A stretch of DNA of 64,000 bases from Myceligenerans indicum (GTDB lineage Bacteria; Actinomycetota; Actinomycetes; Actinomycetales; Cellulomonadaceae): assembly GCF_016742955.1 (NCBI RefSeq), contig NZ_JABBYC010000014.1, positions 1 through 64,000 on the forward strand, in the 5' to 3' direction. The notes under the pieces were generated by a model. The model was given only the letters and a program-made list of their open reading frames with translations. It was not told where the DNA came from and searched no databases. The translations under genes and the position numbers were made by a program. Below, one piece after another: positions 37,861 through 46,377 of this stretch. The first letter of the stretch is position 1; each line of letters opens with the position of its first letter.

Positions 37861-38925
37861 ATGCGCCGTCAGCAGGCCCACGGCGACCGGAACCCTGTGA
37901 GTTCTGGTCGCGAGAGCCCTGCTGACGGTGCGCGATCGCAGGGTGGCGGGTTGTTGGCCGTTCATGCTCACCCGGACGACGAGACGTTGTCGACCGGTGC
38001 CCTGCTGGCCACCTGGGCAGCCGCCGGACGGCCGGTCACGGTCGTGACCTGTACGCGCGGGGAGCGCGGCGAGGTCCTCGCGCTCCCCGGCACGACGTCG
38101 GAGGGCCTGGGCTCGCTCGAGGGCGATGCCCTGGCTCTGGCGGCCCATCGCGAGGCGGAGCTGGCCCGCGCGACGGCGGCACTGGGTGTGGAACAGCTGT
38201 TCCTGGACGGGTGGCGTGCGCCGGACGACGCCTCGACCCGAGCGGCCGGTACTGACCCGGGTGATCCGCAGTCCGGCGCGCCGATCGCCCGCGCAGCGGC
38301 CCACCATCGCGGTCCCGTGCCGCGATACGAGGACTCCGGCATGGAGTGGGTCGCTCCGGGCGTGGCCGGGCCTGCGGCGGACTCGCCCGCGACGGCGTTT
38401 GCCCGGGTGCCGCTCGACGAGCCCGCCCGGCGCCTCGCCGCGACGATCATGCAGCGCCGTCCCGCGGTGGTCGCGACCTACGAGGCCGGCGGCGGCTACG
38501 GCCACCCCGACCACGTCCGCGCGCACGACGTGACGATCCGGGCCCTGGAGCTCCTCGCGGACGCCGGCTCGGCCGTCCCCGAGCTGTGGCAGGCCGTCGC
38601 GCCCGCCGCGGAGGTCCGTGCCGCCCGCAGGTCGCTCGCCGGGAGCGAGGCGGCGCGCCGCGTCGTCGGCGAGCACGGGCTGACCCTCCCCGCCCCCGAC
38701 GGGCCGCTGCCCCCGTTCGCCAGGGAGCAGCTGCCCGGACGGGTGGAGCGGGTCCACGCCCGGCCCGTGCTCGGCCCGGTCCTCACCGCGATGCGCGCGC
38801 ACGCGACCCAGGTCCAGCACGTCACGAGCGCGCCAGCGCCCGGCATCCTGGGGTTCTACGCCCTGAGCAACGACGTGCTCGCGCCGGTCACGGAGCACGA
38901 GACGTACCTGGTCTCCACGTCCTGA
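37861..38925 (+). CDS. mshB: MshB-like N-acetyl-glucosaminyl-inositol deacetylase
   Basis: PIG-L/LmbE-type zinc deacetylase; MshB removes acetyl from GlcNAc-inositol in mycothiol synthesis. The zinc motif AHPDDE and the second motif GGGYGHPDHVRAHD are present; the segment VVTCTRGERGEVL is family-typical. The start is uncertain: ATG 37861 gives the longest frame but lies at the foot of a large hairpin that looks like the typA terminator. GTG 37897 or TTG 37951, closer to the conserved LLAVHAHPDDE, may be the true start. A Pro/Gly-rich insertion follows residue about 120. Mca or another LmbE-like deacetylase is possible. Confidence 0.8.
   Translation: MRRQQAHGDRNPVSSGRESPADGARSQGGGLLAVHAHPDDETLSTGALLATWAAAGRPVTVVTCTRGERGEVLALPGTTSEGLGSLEGDALALAAHREAELARATAALGVEQLFLDGWRAPDDASTRAAGTDPGDPQSGAPIARAAAHHRGPVPRYEDSGMEWVAPGVAGPAADSPATAFARVPLDEPARRLAATIMQRRPAVVATYEAGGGYGHPDHVRAHDVTIRALELLADAGSAVPELWQAVAPAAEVRAARRSLAGSEAARRVVGEHGLTLPAPDGPLPPFAREQLPGRVERVHARPVLGPVLTAMRAHATQVQHVTSAPAPGILGFYALSNDVLAPVTEHETYLVSTS
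37863..37931 (+). terminator. Two-stage hairpin after typA
   Basis: The outer stem CCGTCAGCAGG (37866-37876) pairs with 37918-37928, extended by three more pairs including one G-U. The inner stem 37883-37893 pairs with 37901-37911 (one G-U), with a seven-base loop. A symmetric six-base internal loop separates them. It starts nine bases after the typA stop. Confidence 0.75.
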
Positions 38926-38986
38926 CGGCACTCCTGACGGCACGACGGGGGCGGCCGCAGGGACGACGCCCCGCGGCGCTCCCGGG

Positions 38987-39565
38987 TCAGCGGCCCTGCA
39001 ACGCGTCCAGCGCGACCGCCATCGCGATCACCAGGCGCCGGTCAAGATCCGGGTGGTGGATCTGCACCGTGTACTTGTCGCGCAGCGCCCACTGCTTCTC
39101 GACGGAGAACGCCGGCTGCCCGCCGATCGTGAAGTCGAAGTGGTACGGCAGGAAGTCCAGGCTCTCCGAGAGCCGCCGGACCACTGCCAGCCACATGCTG
39201 CGCTCCTGGCCCGTCGCCTCCCCGAGCCCGGGCTGCTCCAGGTGCCAGGTGCTGCGCAGGAGCGACTTGCCGAAGTCCTTGCGGAACAGCCCGATCGGGG
39301 ACCCGGACTCGTCGGTGACGTCGTAGGTCGCGCCCAGGTCCATGACCTGGCGGGCCTTGAAGCCGAGCACGGGAACGGACTTCGTGTCGTCCGTGTACAG
39401 CGTGACCTGCTCACGCATCGCCAGCCGCTTCTGCTGGGCGAAGGCGACCAGTTCGCCCTCGGAGCCGTCGGGCCGTGCGAGGTGCACGGCGTACTGGTTG
39501 ACCATGAGCCGCACCCGCTGCCGGATGTACAGCGTGGTCTGCGACTGAAGGGTCTGGGCGTTCAT
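38987..39565 (-). CDS. LURP-one-related (tubby/scramblase-like) protein
   Basis: 192 residues from ATG 39565 with GGAAGG upstream. No signal peptide. The sequence alternates strands as in the LURP-one/Tubby beta-barrel: TLYIRQRVRLMVNQYAVHLA, VTLYTDDTKSVPVLGFKARQ, DLGATYDVTDESGSPIGLFRKDFGKSLLRSTWHL and a final amphipathic helix LDRRLVIAMAVALDAL. In this fold family some members bind or scramble phospholipids; the bacterial role is unknown. Divergent from the small membrane-protein gene. Confidence 0.7.
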   Translation of the reverse strand: MNAQTLQSQTTLYIRQRVRLMVNQYAVHLARPDGSEGELVAFAQQKRLAMREQVTLYTDDTKSVPVLGFKARQVMDLGATYDVTDESGSPIGLFRKDFGKSLLRSTWHLEQPGLGEATGQERSMWLAVVRRLSESLDFLPYHFDFTIGGQPAFSVEKQWALRDKYTVQIHHPDLDRRLVIAMAVALDALQGR

Positions 39566-39672
39566 TGTGGCCTTCCGTTCCGGGCATGCGTCTGTGGGGG
39601 TCGACGCCGTACGCGTGCGGAGTCTCGCACACCTTCGAGGAACCACCCAGCAAAGTGCGCGATGATGGGCCC

Positions 39673-40143
39673 GTGACAGAACAGCCCGAACGGAACGAGG
39701 ACCGTCCGAACCTGGGATCGGTGATCGTCCGGGTGCTGCTCGCCGTGGCCCTCGGGCTCGTCATCGGCGCGCTCGGTACCGCGGTCCACCGCTACGGCGA
39801 CGAGTCCTGGTACCTCGGGCTGGTGCTCGCTCTGGTCCTCACCGCATCCGCGGCGATCATGACCCGGGCGTGGTCCGGATACTCGGCCCTCCTCGCGTTC
39901 GCGGGCGGCTGGGTCGTGGCGGTGCAGCTGATGTCGCTGCGCGGTTCGGGCGGGGACGTGCTGGTCCCCGCGGGAACGCTCGGCCTCGTCTGGACCTACG
40001 CGGGCGTCGTGCTCCTGGGGGTGACGGCGTTCCTCCCGGCGTCGTGGTTCCGTGAGGAGCCGGTGCGGAAAGCGGCGGCGACGTCGTCCGATCCCGCGAG
40101 CGGGTCCGTGACCAGCACAGAACCTCCACTCGGAGCCAAGTGA
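39673..40143 (+). CDS. Small integral membrane protein
   Basis: 156 residues from GTG 39673. Four predicted helices: VIVRVLLAVALGLVIGALG, WYLGLVLALVLTASAAIM, YSALLAFAGGWVVAVQLM and LGLVWTYAGVVLLGVTAFLP, followed by a polar tail. Similar four-helix proteins are found near mshB in other actinobacteria (from memory, unverified). Function unknown. The ribosome site is weak, so the start carries some doubt. Confidence 0.65.
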   Translation: MTEQPERNEDRPNLGSVIVRVLLAVALGLVIGALGTAVHRYGDESWYLGLVLALVLTASAAIMTRAWSGYSALLAFAGGWVVAVQLMSLRGSGGDVLVPAGTLGLVWTYAGVVLLGVTAFLPASWFREEPVRKAAATSSDPASGSVTSTEPPLGAK

Positions 40144-40267
40144 AGATCAGCCTGGGGCGCACCGGATGGACAGTAGGATGCGCTTCGGGACGGCCGCGCG
40201 TGCGTTCGCGACGGTGTCTGGCGGTGCGGAGAGCCCGTGCCGTGACAGGTTGCACGGAGCAAGGTGA

Positions 40268-43225
40268 ATGGGCCAGCCGACCGACAACGACAAGCCGTCA
40301 GAGCCGACCGGTCAGAGTGACCTGAACGGTTCCCGGCCCGCGATGCCGCCACTCTCCTCCAGCAGGCCGGGTTCGGGCGGTCCGCCGGCGCGCCCTGCCG
40401 CGCGGCCACCTGCCGCAGGAGCAGGGGACGAGGCCGCCGCTCCCGAGGGCGGGGCTCCTGCGCGGCCCGGCAAGGGGAAGCCGGCCGGGGGCGAACCGGC
40501 AGGCGCGGCACAGACGCCACCTGTCGCCCCGGGGAAGCCGGCGGCCCCGGGAAAGCCGGCGGTCTCTGCCGGTCCGCCCGTGCTGGCGGTGCCACCCACC
40601 TCCGCCGCGCCCGAGGCTCCCGCCGCACCGGCCGCGACCCCTCCTGGTCAGGGGAAGCCGTCCGCGACGCCGGGCCAGGCGTCACCATCGGCTTCCGCGA
40701 CGCCACCGGCCGGGCCGGCGAACGCCGGCCAGGGAAAGCCCCCGGCGCCGGCAGCACCTGCTCCCGCGGCGCAGGCGGCGTCCGCCCCCGCGGCGCCGGG
40801 AGCTTCGCCCGGGAAGAAGCGGCCCACGGCACCGTCGTCGCCCGGATCGCCTTCCACCGCCCCGCCGTCCGAGGAGGCGGCGTCGGACGGCAACCAGGCA
40901 TCCGTGCTGCAGTCCGTGGTCGACAACCTGACTCCGGAGCCTCCGGCCGGCCCTGCGAAGCCTGGCGGGTACACCCCGCGCGTGTTCGCGTTCGAACGAC
41001 CGGCCAAGAAGGGGCGGGGTTCCGCGGCAACGTCGGATGCCCCCGGGGGGACGCCGTCGGACGCACCCGCCGGACGCAGCGAGAACCCGTTCGTGCGGCC
41101 GATCACCGGCATGATCCCCAAGCTCAAGCCTCTGACGGGGGCGATCGCGCGCGTGGTGAACCCGCACGCCGCGCGCAACCCGCAGGGACCCGCGACTCCG
41201 CCGCCCACCGCGGTTCCGCCCGCGGCAGCGGGGTCCCCCACGGGACCGGTGCCTCCCGGTGGAGCGGTCCCGCCCGGGGGCAGGGTTCCTCCTGCGGGAC
41301 CGGTCCCGCCCGGGGGCGGTGTCCCCCTCGCCGGGGCGACCCCGGCCGGCGGAGCGGGCGACGCCCCGCAGGTTTCCCCGGACCGGCCCGGAGGCGGCAC
41401 CCCACCGCCTTCCGTGCCGGTCGGCAACGTCGGGATGCCTGTCGGACCCGCTCCCGCGGGCGGTCCCGCCGCGCCCGACTGGTCCGCCCAGTTCCCGCCC
41501 TCGCCGCCCGGAGGCTCACAGGCCTCCGGCAGCCAGGGCGGCGGCGCACCGAACCGCGCGCCCAGGATCGTGCTCGGGGTCGGCCTGGGCCTGGTGGCGC
41601 TGTTCGGGCTGTTCGCGATCATCGCGGGGGTGCAGGCGGGCTCCGTGCCCAACGGTGTGCGGGTCGCCGGTGTGGACATCGGCGGCCAGTCGCGCCAGGA
41701 GGCGGTGGACACTCTCGATGCGGCGCTCGCGCCCCGCGCCGAGGAGCCGATCGCGCTCGTCGCCGGCGAGGCGCAGTCCACGCTGAAGCCGGACAAGGCC
41801 GGGCTGGCCTACGACAGCGAGGCGACGGTCGACCGCCTCACCGGCTTCTCCCTCAACCCGGCGCGGATGTGGGAGAACCTCTTCGGCGCCGGTGACGCGG
41901 AGTTGGTACTCGCCGTCGACGAGGCGAAGCTCGGCAGCGCCGTCGACAGCCTCCAGGAGTCGATGACGGTCCAGCCGTCCGACGGGGCGGTGGTGTTCAA
42001 GGACGGCGTCCCGCAGGCCACGGATGCCGAGAAGGGCTCCCGGGTCGACACCGCGGGGGCGCAGGCGGTGATCACGTCGAGCTGGCTGCGGTCGGAGCCG
42101 CCGTTCACGCTGCCGACCCAGGAGGTGGCGCCCGACATCACCCAGAGCGAGGTCGAGACCGCGATGGGCCTGGCGCGCAAGGTCGTCTCGGCTCCCGTGA
42201 CGGTCGAGGTCGGCGGCCAGGAGATGGAACTCACGCCGACCGACCTGGCGAACCTTGCGAGCTTCACGCCCGACGACGGCAGTCTCCCGCTCAGCTTCGA
42301 CCGCGCCGGGCTCGTGGACACCATCGTCGAGCGCACCGCGGACCTCCTGACCATCCCCGAGGATGCGCACTTCGTGTTCCAGAACGGCACGCCGACGGTG
42401 GTCGGCGGGGGCCCGGGCACCACGCTCGACCCGAAGGAGGTCGGCACGGCGGTCGACGAGGCCGCGCGCGGTGACGACCGGGTGGCCTCGGTGGGACTGC
42501 ACGAGCAGGATCCGGAGGACACCAAGGAGGCGCTCCAGCAGCTGGGCGTGAAGGAGATCGTCTCGGAGTTCTCGACGCCTCTGACCGCAGACACCGTGCG
42601 CACGCAGAACCTCGTCCGCGGCGCGGAGATGGTCACCGGTGACCTGGTCAAGCCCGGCGAGACGTTCTCGCTGATCGACGCGCTCTCACCGATCACGCTG
42701 GCCAACGGGTACGTGGCCTCCGGCATCGTCAGCAACGGGCGGCACGTCGAGGGCGTGGGCGGTGGTCTCTCCCAGATGGCTACGACCAGCTACAACGCGG
42801 GCTACTTCGCTGGGTTCGACGATGTCGAGCACCGTCAGCACAGCTACTGGTTCCCGCGCTACCCGGCCGGGCGCGAGGCGACGATCTACGTCGGCGCGCT
42901 CGACATGAAGTTCAAGAACGACACCCCGTACGGGGCGGTGCTGCAGTCGTTCGTGAGCAACGGCCGACTCACCGTGAGGATCTGGAGCACCAAGTACTAC
43001 GACGTTCAGACCAGCGACAGCGGTCACCAGAACGTCGTGGAGAAGTCCACCGTGAAGAGCACCGATTCCGCGTGCGAGCCGTATCCCGGGGGCGAGAACG
43101 GGTTCACCATCTCCAACTTCCGCAAGGTTCTGCGCAACGGCGAGGTGGTGAAGGACGAGACCTATACCTGGACATACAAGCCCGACAACCCGGTCGAGTG
43201 CGGAAAAGGGGGAAAAGGGGACTGA
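40268..43225 (+). CDS. VanW-domain cell-surface protein with disordered Pro/Ala-rich N-terminus
   Basis: 985 residues. Residues 1-430 are a Pro/Ala/Gly/Lys-rich, presumably cytoplasmic disordered region. One membrane helix at about 432-455 (VLGVGLGLVALFGLFAIIAG) follows, making a type II-like surface protein. Two putative peptidoglycan-binding_4 repeats (about 460-750) precede a VanW domain at about 762-905, including FSLIDALSPITLANGYVASG and GGGLSQMATTSYNAGYFAGF. VanW-family proteins occur in some vancomycin-resistance clusters, but the domain is common and this protein is more likely a cell-wall-associated factor. Biochemical activity is unknown. Confidence 0.88.
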   Translation: MGQPTDNDKPSEPTGQSDLNGSRPAMPPLSSSRPGSGGPPARPAARPPAAGAGDEAAAPEGGAPARPGKGKPAGGEPAGAAQTPPVAPGKPAAPGKPAVSAGPPVLAVPPTSAAPEAPAAPAATPPGQGKPSATPGQASPSASATPPAGPANAGQGKPPAPAAPAPAAQAASAPAAPGASPGKKRPTAPSSPGSPSTAPPSEEAASDGNQASVLQSVVDNLTPEPPAGPAKPGGYTPRVFAFERPAKKGRGSAATSDAPGGTPSDAPAGRSENPFVRPITGMIPKLKPLTGAIARVVNPHAARNPQGPATPPPTAVPPAAAGSPTGPVPPGGAVPPGGRVPPAGPVPPGGGVPLAGATPAGGAGDAPQVSPDRPGGGTPPPSVPVGNVGMPVGPAPAGGPAAPDWSAQFPPSPPGGSQASGSQGGGAPNRAPRIVLGVGLGLVALFGLFAIIAGVQAGSVPNGVRVAGVDIGGQSRQEAVDTLDAALAPRAEEPIALVAGEAQSTLKPDKAGLAYDSEATVDRLTGFSLNPARMWENLFGAGDAELVLAVDEAKLGSAVDSLQESMTVQPSDGAVVFKDGVPQATDAEKGSRVDTAGAQAVITSSWLRSEPPFTLPTQEVAPDITQSEVETAMGLARKVVSAPVTVEVGGQEMELTPTDLANLASFTPDDGSLPLSFDRAGLVDTIVERTADLLTIPEDAHFVFQNGTPTVVGGGPGTTLDPKEVGTAVDEAARGDDRVASVGLHEQDPEDTKEALQQLGVKEIVSEFSTPLTADTVRTQNLVRGAEMVTGDLVKPGETFSLIDALSPITLANGYVASGIVSNGRHVEGVGGGLSQMATTSYNAGYFAGFDDVEHRQHSYWFPRYPAGREATIYVGALDMKFKNDTPYGAVLQSFVSNGRLTVRIWSTKYYDVQTSDSGHQNVVEKSTVKSTDSACEPYPGGENGFTISNFRKVLRNGEVVKDETYTWTYKPDNPVECGKGGKGD

Positions 43226-43261
43226 GCGCCCCGGAGGCTCCCGCCGCCGACGGGCGGACAG

Positions 43262-44155
43262 ATGACGCGCGACCCCGCCGGGGGCAGTAGGTTCGGATCC
43301 ATGCTGGGACGCGACGAACGAGAGTCATCTGCGCACGCGCTGCTCGCGGCGCGGGCGCAGGGCTGGTCCACCGAGCCGGTCGAGCTGCTGGACCTGGGCA
43401 CCACGGCCGACACGCTGGCCACCGTCGCGAGCATCGACGATCTTTCGGCCGTCGTACACCTCGGGCATCCGGAGCAGCCGTCGCCCGGCCTGGAGCGCGC
43501 CCTGCTGGAGGGCGCGGCGTCGCTCATCGTGACCGAGGCCGTACCCGTGGAACCGCAGTGGGTCTGGGTGGCCACGGGCGCCGGCTCCGGAGGCCAGGTG
43601 GTGGTCGACGAGGCGGGGCTGCGTGACTGCGCGACGGTACTGCGTGGCCTCGGTGTGCACCCGCGCCTGGTCCCGACCCGCACGCCGGTCGCGGAACGGG
43701 TGGCGCTGGCCGGGCCGGACGGGTCGCTCGTCGTGGAACGGTCCCGCGTGCCCGCCGGGTTCGCCGAGCTCCCGGACAGTGACGCTCTCGCCGAGCGGGG
43801 ACCGGTCTGGTACGGCCTGCTGCAGTCGCGGACCCGGGCGCCGGAGTTCGACCGGCCCGCGCAGGTGTGGCTGGCGTTCGGTCCGTACGACGACCACCGG
43901 GGTTCGCTCCAGCCCACGCTCGCAGTGATCGCGGACGCCGGGATCGACCTGCAGCATCTGCGCAGTCAGGCGTCCGTCACCGGGCCGCACGTGTTCTTCA
44001 CGTCGTTCTCCTGCCCGTCGTCGGCGGTGCTTTCCGTCCTCGTCGACGAGCTCGACACCCGCGGGATCGCGCACCGCACGCTTGCCGTGCTGCCGGGCGC
44101 GTCCTTCGAGCCGGGCCCGGACCAGGCGCGGCCGAGGTGGGCGGGCGAGCTGTGA
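43262..44155 (+). CDS. ACT-domain protein, possible degenerate prephenate dehydratase
   Basis: 297 residues (an internal ATG at 43301 would give 284). The C-terminal 90 residues are ACT-like: YDDHRGSLQPTLAVIADAGIDLQHLRSQ then GPHVFFTSFSC, which matches the aromatic-amino-acid-binding domain after PheA catalytic domains. The N-terminal 190 residues fall roughly in the order of a prephenate dehydratase fold but lack the glycine-rich GPEGTF start and the TRF catalytic motif. It is coupled to pheA by a GTGA overlap. A regulatory pseudoenzyme is my inference; a divergent enzyme is possible. Confidence 0.6.
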   Translation: MTRDPAGGSRFGSMLGRDERESSAHALLAARAQGWSTEPVELLDLGTTADTLATVASIDDLSAVVHLGHPEQPSPGLERALLEGAASLIVTEAVPVEPQWVWVATGAGSGGQVVVDEAGLRDCATVLRGLGVHPRLVPTRTPVAERVALAGPDGSLVVERSRVPAGFAELPDSDALAERGPVWYGLLQSRTRAPEFDRPAQVWLAFGPYDDHRGSLQPTLAVIADAGIDLQHLRSQASVTGPHVFFTSFSCPSSAVLSVLVDELDTRGIAHRTLAVLPGASFEPGPDQARPRWAGEL

Positions 44156-45162
44156 GCGGGGTCCTGCGAGCCGCGTATCTCGGGCCCGAGGGCACGTTCA
44201 CCCATCAGGCGGTCCGCGAGTGGCTGGCTCTGCGCGCCAAGGGGGAGTCCGGCGTCCCGGGTGCCGTCACGACGGGCGTGACGCCCGTCTCGGAACCGTT
44301 CGGGGACGACGCCGCGGAACCGTTCGGAACGGTCGCCGCGGTGCACGACGCGGTGGCGGCCCGCACCGCCGATGTCGGCGTGGTCGCGATCGAGAGCTCC
44401 GTCGAGGGCTACGTGGTGCCGTCCCTGGACGCGCTCGTCGGCAGCCCCGACGTGGTGGCCGTGGACGAGGTGGTGCTGGACGTGTCGTTCGACGCGTTCG
44501 TCCGCCCGGATCACGGCGAGCTGCGTGAGGTGAGCGCGCACCCGCACGGTCTGGCGCAGTGCACCGGGTTCGTCGCCCGGAGCGGCCTGCACCCGGTGCC
44601 GTCGTCGTCCAACGCGGCCGCCTGCCGCGATGCCGGGCCCCACACCGTCGCGCTCGGGCCCTCCCTCTGCGGCGAGCTGTACGGGCTGGAGACCCATGCC
44701 CGGGCCGTGGAGGACTTCCACGGCGGACGCACGCGCTTCCTCGTGCTGGCGCCGCGTGACACCGCGCCCGAGCACCTGGCCGCCGCGCGTGCCCGGGGGG
44801 TCCGGGCCTGGCGCACGATGCTGGCTGTCACGCCCCTTCGCGTGGGCCCGGGTGTCCTGGCGCGGATCACGGACACCTTCGCCCGCGCGGGAGTGAACAT
44901 GTCCAGCCTCATCACGCGACCGCTGAAGGCGCGGCAGGGCCAGTACGTCTTCGTCATCACGCTCGACGAGGCGGCCTGGGAACCCGGCGCGCGCGCCGTC
45001 CTGGCGGAGCTGCTGACGGCGGGTGACTCGCTCAAGACCCTCGGCGTGTTCCCGGCGCCCGACCTGGACGTCGACGGCACGCTCGATCCCGACCACGTCC
45101 CCGTCGGCTCGGTGACCACGGACTCCGCCGCGGAGGACGTCACGCGGGGGCTGCTGTGGTGA
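44152..45162 (+). CDS. pheA: Prephenate dehydratase
   Basis: 336 residues; converts prephenate to phenylpyruvate in phenylalanine synthesis. GTG 44152 overlaps the previous stop. The catalytic domain begins AAYLGPEGTFTHQAV and contains AIESSVEGYV and the catalytic TRF motif with Thr194 (GGRTRFLVLAP). The ACT domain (about 225-305) includes GPGVLARITDTFARAGVNMSSLITRP and would give feedback control by phenylalanine. Monofunctional, without a chorismate mutase domain. Residues about 35-60 carry a small insertion (GVTPVSEPFGDDAAEPFG). Confidence 0.93.
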   Translation: MSGVLRAAYLGPEGTFTHQAVREWLALRAKGESGVPGAVTTGVTPVSEPFGDDAAEPFGTVAAVHDAVAARTADVGVVAIESSVEGYVVPSLDALVGSPDVVAVDEVVLDVSFDAFVRPDHGELREVSAHPHGLAQCTGFVARSGLHPVPSSSNAAACRDAGPHTVALGPSLCGELYGLETHARAVEDFHGGRTRFLVLAPRDTAPEHLAAARARGVRAWRTMLAVTPLRVGPGVLARITDTFARAGVNMSSLITRPLKARQGQYVFVITLDEAAWEPGARAVLAELLTAGDSLKTLGVFPAPDLDVDGTLDPDHVPVGSVTTDSAAEDVTRGLLW

Positions 45163-46343
45163 CCTCGGTGGGTGTCATCGGCCTCGGGCTGATCGGCGGA
45201 TCGCTCGCCCGGGCGCTCGTCGGTGCCGGCGTCCCCGTCGTCGCGACCGACCCGTGGGAGGAGGCCCGCACCGCGGCGCGGTCGGCGGGCATGCAGATCG
45301 TCGAGGACGTCGCGGGGCTGTGTGCCAACCGTCCGGAGCTGGTGGTGCTGGCGGTGCCCCTGCGAGCCATGGGCGCGGTGGCCGGCGAGCTGTCGGCCGG
45401 CCTCGACGCCGAACCGGGCTGGGACCCGACCGTGACCGACGTCGGTTCGGTGAAGGGCCCGGTGCGGGACGCGATCCGCGACGCCGGCCTGGCCGGGCGC
45501 TACGTCGGGGCCCATCCCATGGCGGGGACCGAGAACAGCGGGTTCGACGCCTCGTTCCCGGACCTGCTGCGCGGGATCCGGTGGGCGGTGACCGTCGAGA
45601 CGTCCCCCGGCCGGCGCGGTGACCCGTCTGCCCGGCCGCGCGGTGATCTGTCTGCCCGGCCGGGCGGTGACCCGTCTGCCCGGCCGGGCGGTGACGGTTC
45701 CGCCGGACCGCGTGGTGCACGGGGCACGGACGGCGGGCCGGCGTCGGGCACGGGCACCGACCCGGAGCGCCTGGCGGCGGTGCTGCGCCTGATCACCGCG
45801 CGGCTCGGCGGCACGGCCGCCGTTCTGACCGACGACGCCCACGACGAGGCGGTGGCGCTGGTCTCGCACGTTCCGCACGTGCTGGCGGGCGAGCTGCTCG
45901 GCCTGGTCGCGGGCGCCCCGGTGCGCGAGGTGGCGGTCGGCCTGGCGGCGGGGTCGTTCCGCGACGGGACGCGCGTGGCCCACGGCGATCCGCGCCGCAC
46001 GGAGGCGATGGTCACGCAGAACGCGAACTGGGTCGCCCCCGCCCTGCGCCTCGCGGCACGGGACCTGGAGATGCTGGCCGACTCGCTCGACTCGAACGCG
46101 CCCACCGGCTGGTTCTTCGACCGGCCGGAACCGCTGCGCGGCCGGCGCCCAGGACACGCGAACGGCACCGGTGTGAACGGCACCGGTGTGAACGGGGTGC
46201 GGGAGATCCCGGTCCGCGAGACGAACCCGCCACCCGAACACCGCGTCCCGCTGGAGGGCGACTGGCCGGCGGCGCTGCTCGAACGGTGCTCGGCGGGCGC
46301 CGTCGTCGTCCTGATGGAGGAAGCCACGGCCGTCCTCGCCTGA
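45159..46343 (+). CDS. tyrA: Prephenate dehydrogenase
   Basis: 394 residues; NAD-dependent oxidative decarboxylation of prephenate (or arogenate) towards tyrosine. GTG 45159 overlaps the pheA stop (GTGA); GTG 45156 directly before it is an alternative. Rossmann motif VGVIGLGLIGGSLARAL at the N-terminus, catalytic His119 in GAHPMAGTENSGFDAS. Between Rossmann and dimerisation domains sits a 45-residue low-complexity insertion built from three 24-bp repeats, and near the C-terminus NGTGVNGTGVNGV is another short duplication. No ACT domain, so feedback may rely on partner proteins. Confidence 0.92.
   Translation: MTSVGVIGLGLIGGSLARALVGAGVPVVATDPWEEARTAARSAGMQIVEDVAGLCANRPELVVLAVPLRAMGAVAGELSAGLDAEPGWDPTVTDVGSVKGPVRDAIRDAGLAGRYVGAHPMAGTENSGFDASFPDLLRGIRWAVTVETSPGRRGDPSARPRGDLSARPGGDPSARPGGDGSAGPRGARGTDGGPASGTGTDPERLAAVLRLITARLGGTAAVLTDDAHDEAVALVSHVPHVLAGELLGLVAGAPVREVAVGLAAGSFRDGTRVAHGDPRRTEAMVTQNANWVAPALRLAARDLEMLADSLDSNAPTGWFFDRPEPLRGRRPGHANGTGVNGTGVNGVREIPVRETNPPPEHRVPLEGDWPAALLERCSAGAVVVLMEEATAVLA
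45618..45689 (+). repeat. In-frame 24-bp tandem repeat inside tyrA
   Basis: Three consecutive 24-base units start at 45618, 45642 and 45666, with the start of a fourth at 45690. They encode variants of GDPSARPG/R in an inserted loop of prephenate dehydrogenase. Confidence 0.95.
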
Positions 46344-46377
46344 GCCCAGGCGCCGGACTGAGCCCGCCGTCCCCCAC

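Noticed and set aside
35914..38943. A 1009-codon minus-strand frame opposite typA and mshB
   Set aside because: High-GC mirror frame without recognisable domains; the plus strand encodes clear TypA and MshB motifs.
40268..43225. Vancomycin-resistance gene by the VanW name
   Set aside because: VanW domains are widespread in Gram-positive bacteria and no vanHAX or vanRS genes are present, so no resistance call is justified.
45618..45689. Possible CRISPR-like array
   Set aside because: The units are directly contiguous, without spacers, and in frame within tyrA.
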